A stretch of DNA of 64,000 nucleotides, from positions 54,496 through 118,495 of the forward strand of contig NZ_RHHR01000026.1 in the NCBI RefSeq assembly GCF_003710915.1. Reading direction: 5' to 3'. The DNA comes from Brevibacillus invocatus. Lineage in GTDB: Bacteria > Bacillota > Bacilli > Brevibacillales > Brevibacillaceae. The notes beneath the pieces are model-generated. The model was given only the letters and a program-made list of their open reading frames with translations. It did not search any database and had not been told where the DNA came from. This document shows positions 63,619 through 64,000 of the stretch, one piece after another. The translations under genes were made by a program, and so were the position numbers. Position 1 is the first letter of the stretch. Each line of letters opens with the position of its first letter.

Positions 63619-63654
63619 GCACAGTGTTCATCTACCAGACACTGTGCTCTTTTA
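63619..63654 (+). terminator. Terminator of the gerP operon
   Basis: GCACAGTGT ... ACACTGTGC, perfect 9-bp arms, then TCTTTTATA. Confidence 0.8.
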
Positions 63655-63707
63655 TAGGTCGGACAAGCCCTGTGCTGCGTTCTTGCTCCCGTTTTCGGGT
63701 GAGCATC

Positions 63708-63919
63708 ATTAGAAAACTTGGCTACGCCAAGCTTTTGGCGGAGCCTTAGTTGCACTTATACTATCTTCCGCTAATCTTTTTAGCGCTTTAGCGCACTTAA
63801 ACTTTCCGATAGTATTAGAAAACTTGGCTACGCCAAGCTTTTGGCGGAGCCTTAGTTGCACTTATACTATCTTCCGCTAATCTTTTAAGCGCTTTAGCGC
63901 ACTTAAACTTTCCGATAGT
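63708..63919. repeat. Two tandem copies of a 106-bp palindrome-rich repeat
   Basis: Units 63708-63813 and 63814-63919 are almost identical (one clear difference: CTTTTTAGCG against CTTTTAAGCG). Each holds nested inverted repeats: CTTGGC-TAC-GCCAAG, GGCTaCGCCAA-GCTT-TTGGCGgAGCC, GCGC-TTTA-GCGC, and an outer ACTATC ... GATAGT pair. A shorter relative lies at 31640-31683. No coding frame is supported. Confidence 0.85.
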
Positions 63920-63920
63920 A

Positions 63921-63950
63921 CAAAAAAAGAGAAGGCATCTACCTTCTCTC
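63921..63950 (-). terminator. Terminator of a gene entering from the right edge
   Basis: Minus strand AGAGAGAAGG-TAGATG-CCTTCTCTTTTTTTG. It begins at the stop codon of the partial frame at 63950-64000. Confidence 0.75.
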
Positions 63951-64000
63951 TACAAATTTGCGCGAAACGTCGCTTTTTTTTCTCTCATCGTCTGATCCCG
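63950..64000 (-). CDS. 3' end of a gene on the minus strand (partial)
   Basis: Seventeen codons reading RDQTMREKKATFRANL and a TAG stop, directly followed by a strong terminator in the same direction. Too short to assign; the position before a terminator is the only support. Confidence 0.35.
   Translation of the reverse strand, partial: RDQTMREKKATFRANL

Noticed and set aside
63708..63919. Possible CRISPR array
   Set aside because: Only two units, directly joined, 106 bp long and with no variable spacers; internal hairpins and a relative at 31.6 kb point to a dispersed repeat.

Overview
The window looks like a chromosomal segment of a spore-forming, moderate-GC member of the Bacillales, most like Brevibacillus or a close relative in the Paenibacillaceae. 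The main reasons are a complete gerPABCDEF spore-coat germinant-permeability operon, a PyrR-attenuated pyr operon, a CcdC-type membrane protein, a YjzC-type small protein, strong AGGAGG ribosome binding sites and frequent TTG/GTG starts. The genus is inferred from overall resemblance only. No tRNA or rRNA gene, CRISPR array, prophage or insertion sequence was recognised.

Layout. 1-6.5 kb: small housekeeping and accessory genes (a GntR regulator cut by the window edge, YjzC, a region-1.1-like mini-protein, DUF309, a CPBP protease, an MFS exporter, CcdC, a glyoxalase-like protein, CapA). 6.5-12.2 kb, minus strand: glpK, then zwf > gnd > an internally deleted Gfo/Idh/MocA oxidoreductase > a cyclase-family hydrolase. 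12.5-18.7 kb: a saccharopine-dehydrogenase-like gene with a small upstream ORF and a palindrome, kynB, TetR, a lipoprotein, a TPR-AAA+ ATPase, a FusB-type EF-G-binding protein and a GNAT acetyltransferase. 18.8-29.4 kb: pyrR-pyrP-pyrB-pyrC-carA-carB-pyrF-pyrE with three PyrR-type attenuators and no dihydroorotate dehydrogenase genes. 29.4-33.9 kb: a secreted propeller-like protein, an Asp/Glu racemase homologue, rluD, lspA and a small kinase-like protein.

34.0-42.2 kb is one nine-gene operon: TetR, acyl-CoA ligase, MaoC hydratase, divergent KAS III-like condensing enzyme, then a complete branched-chain-amino-acid-type ABC importer. It probably imports and activates a carboxylic acid. 42.4-51.9 kb is an alpha-glucan operon: DUF4912, a GH57 branching enzyme fused to a GT4 glycosyltransferase, a sugar nucleotidyltransferase fused to a dead phosphomannomutase domain, a GH15 glucoamylase and an active-type phosphoglucomutase/phosphomannomutase. 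A second acyl-CoA ligase follows.

54.0-56.5 kb is a PspA / DUF350 / DUF4178 / DUF4247 membrane-stress set, followed by topB, a second CPBP protease, and a small TetR-ASCH group carrying the remains of what may be a serine-hydrolase gene with a TetR-type operator. 61.3-63.6 kb holds gerP with an extra, divergent GerPD-like gene. The right end has two tandem copies of a 106-bp palindrome-rich repeat; a diverged piece of it also lies just after a gene at 31.6 kb.

The best candidates for undescribed biology are the Liv/acyl-CoA/KAS III operon, the GH57-GT4 glucan operon, the structured repeat family, the mini-ORF leader at 12.5 kb and the TPR-AAA+ gene.
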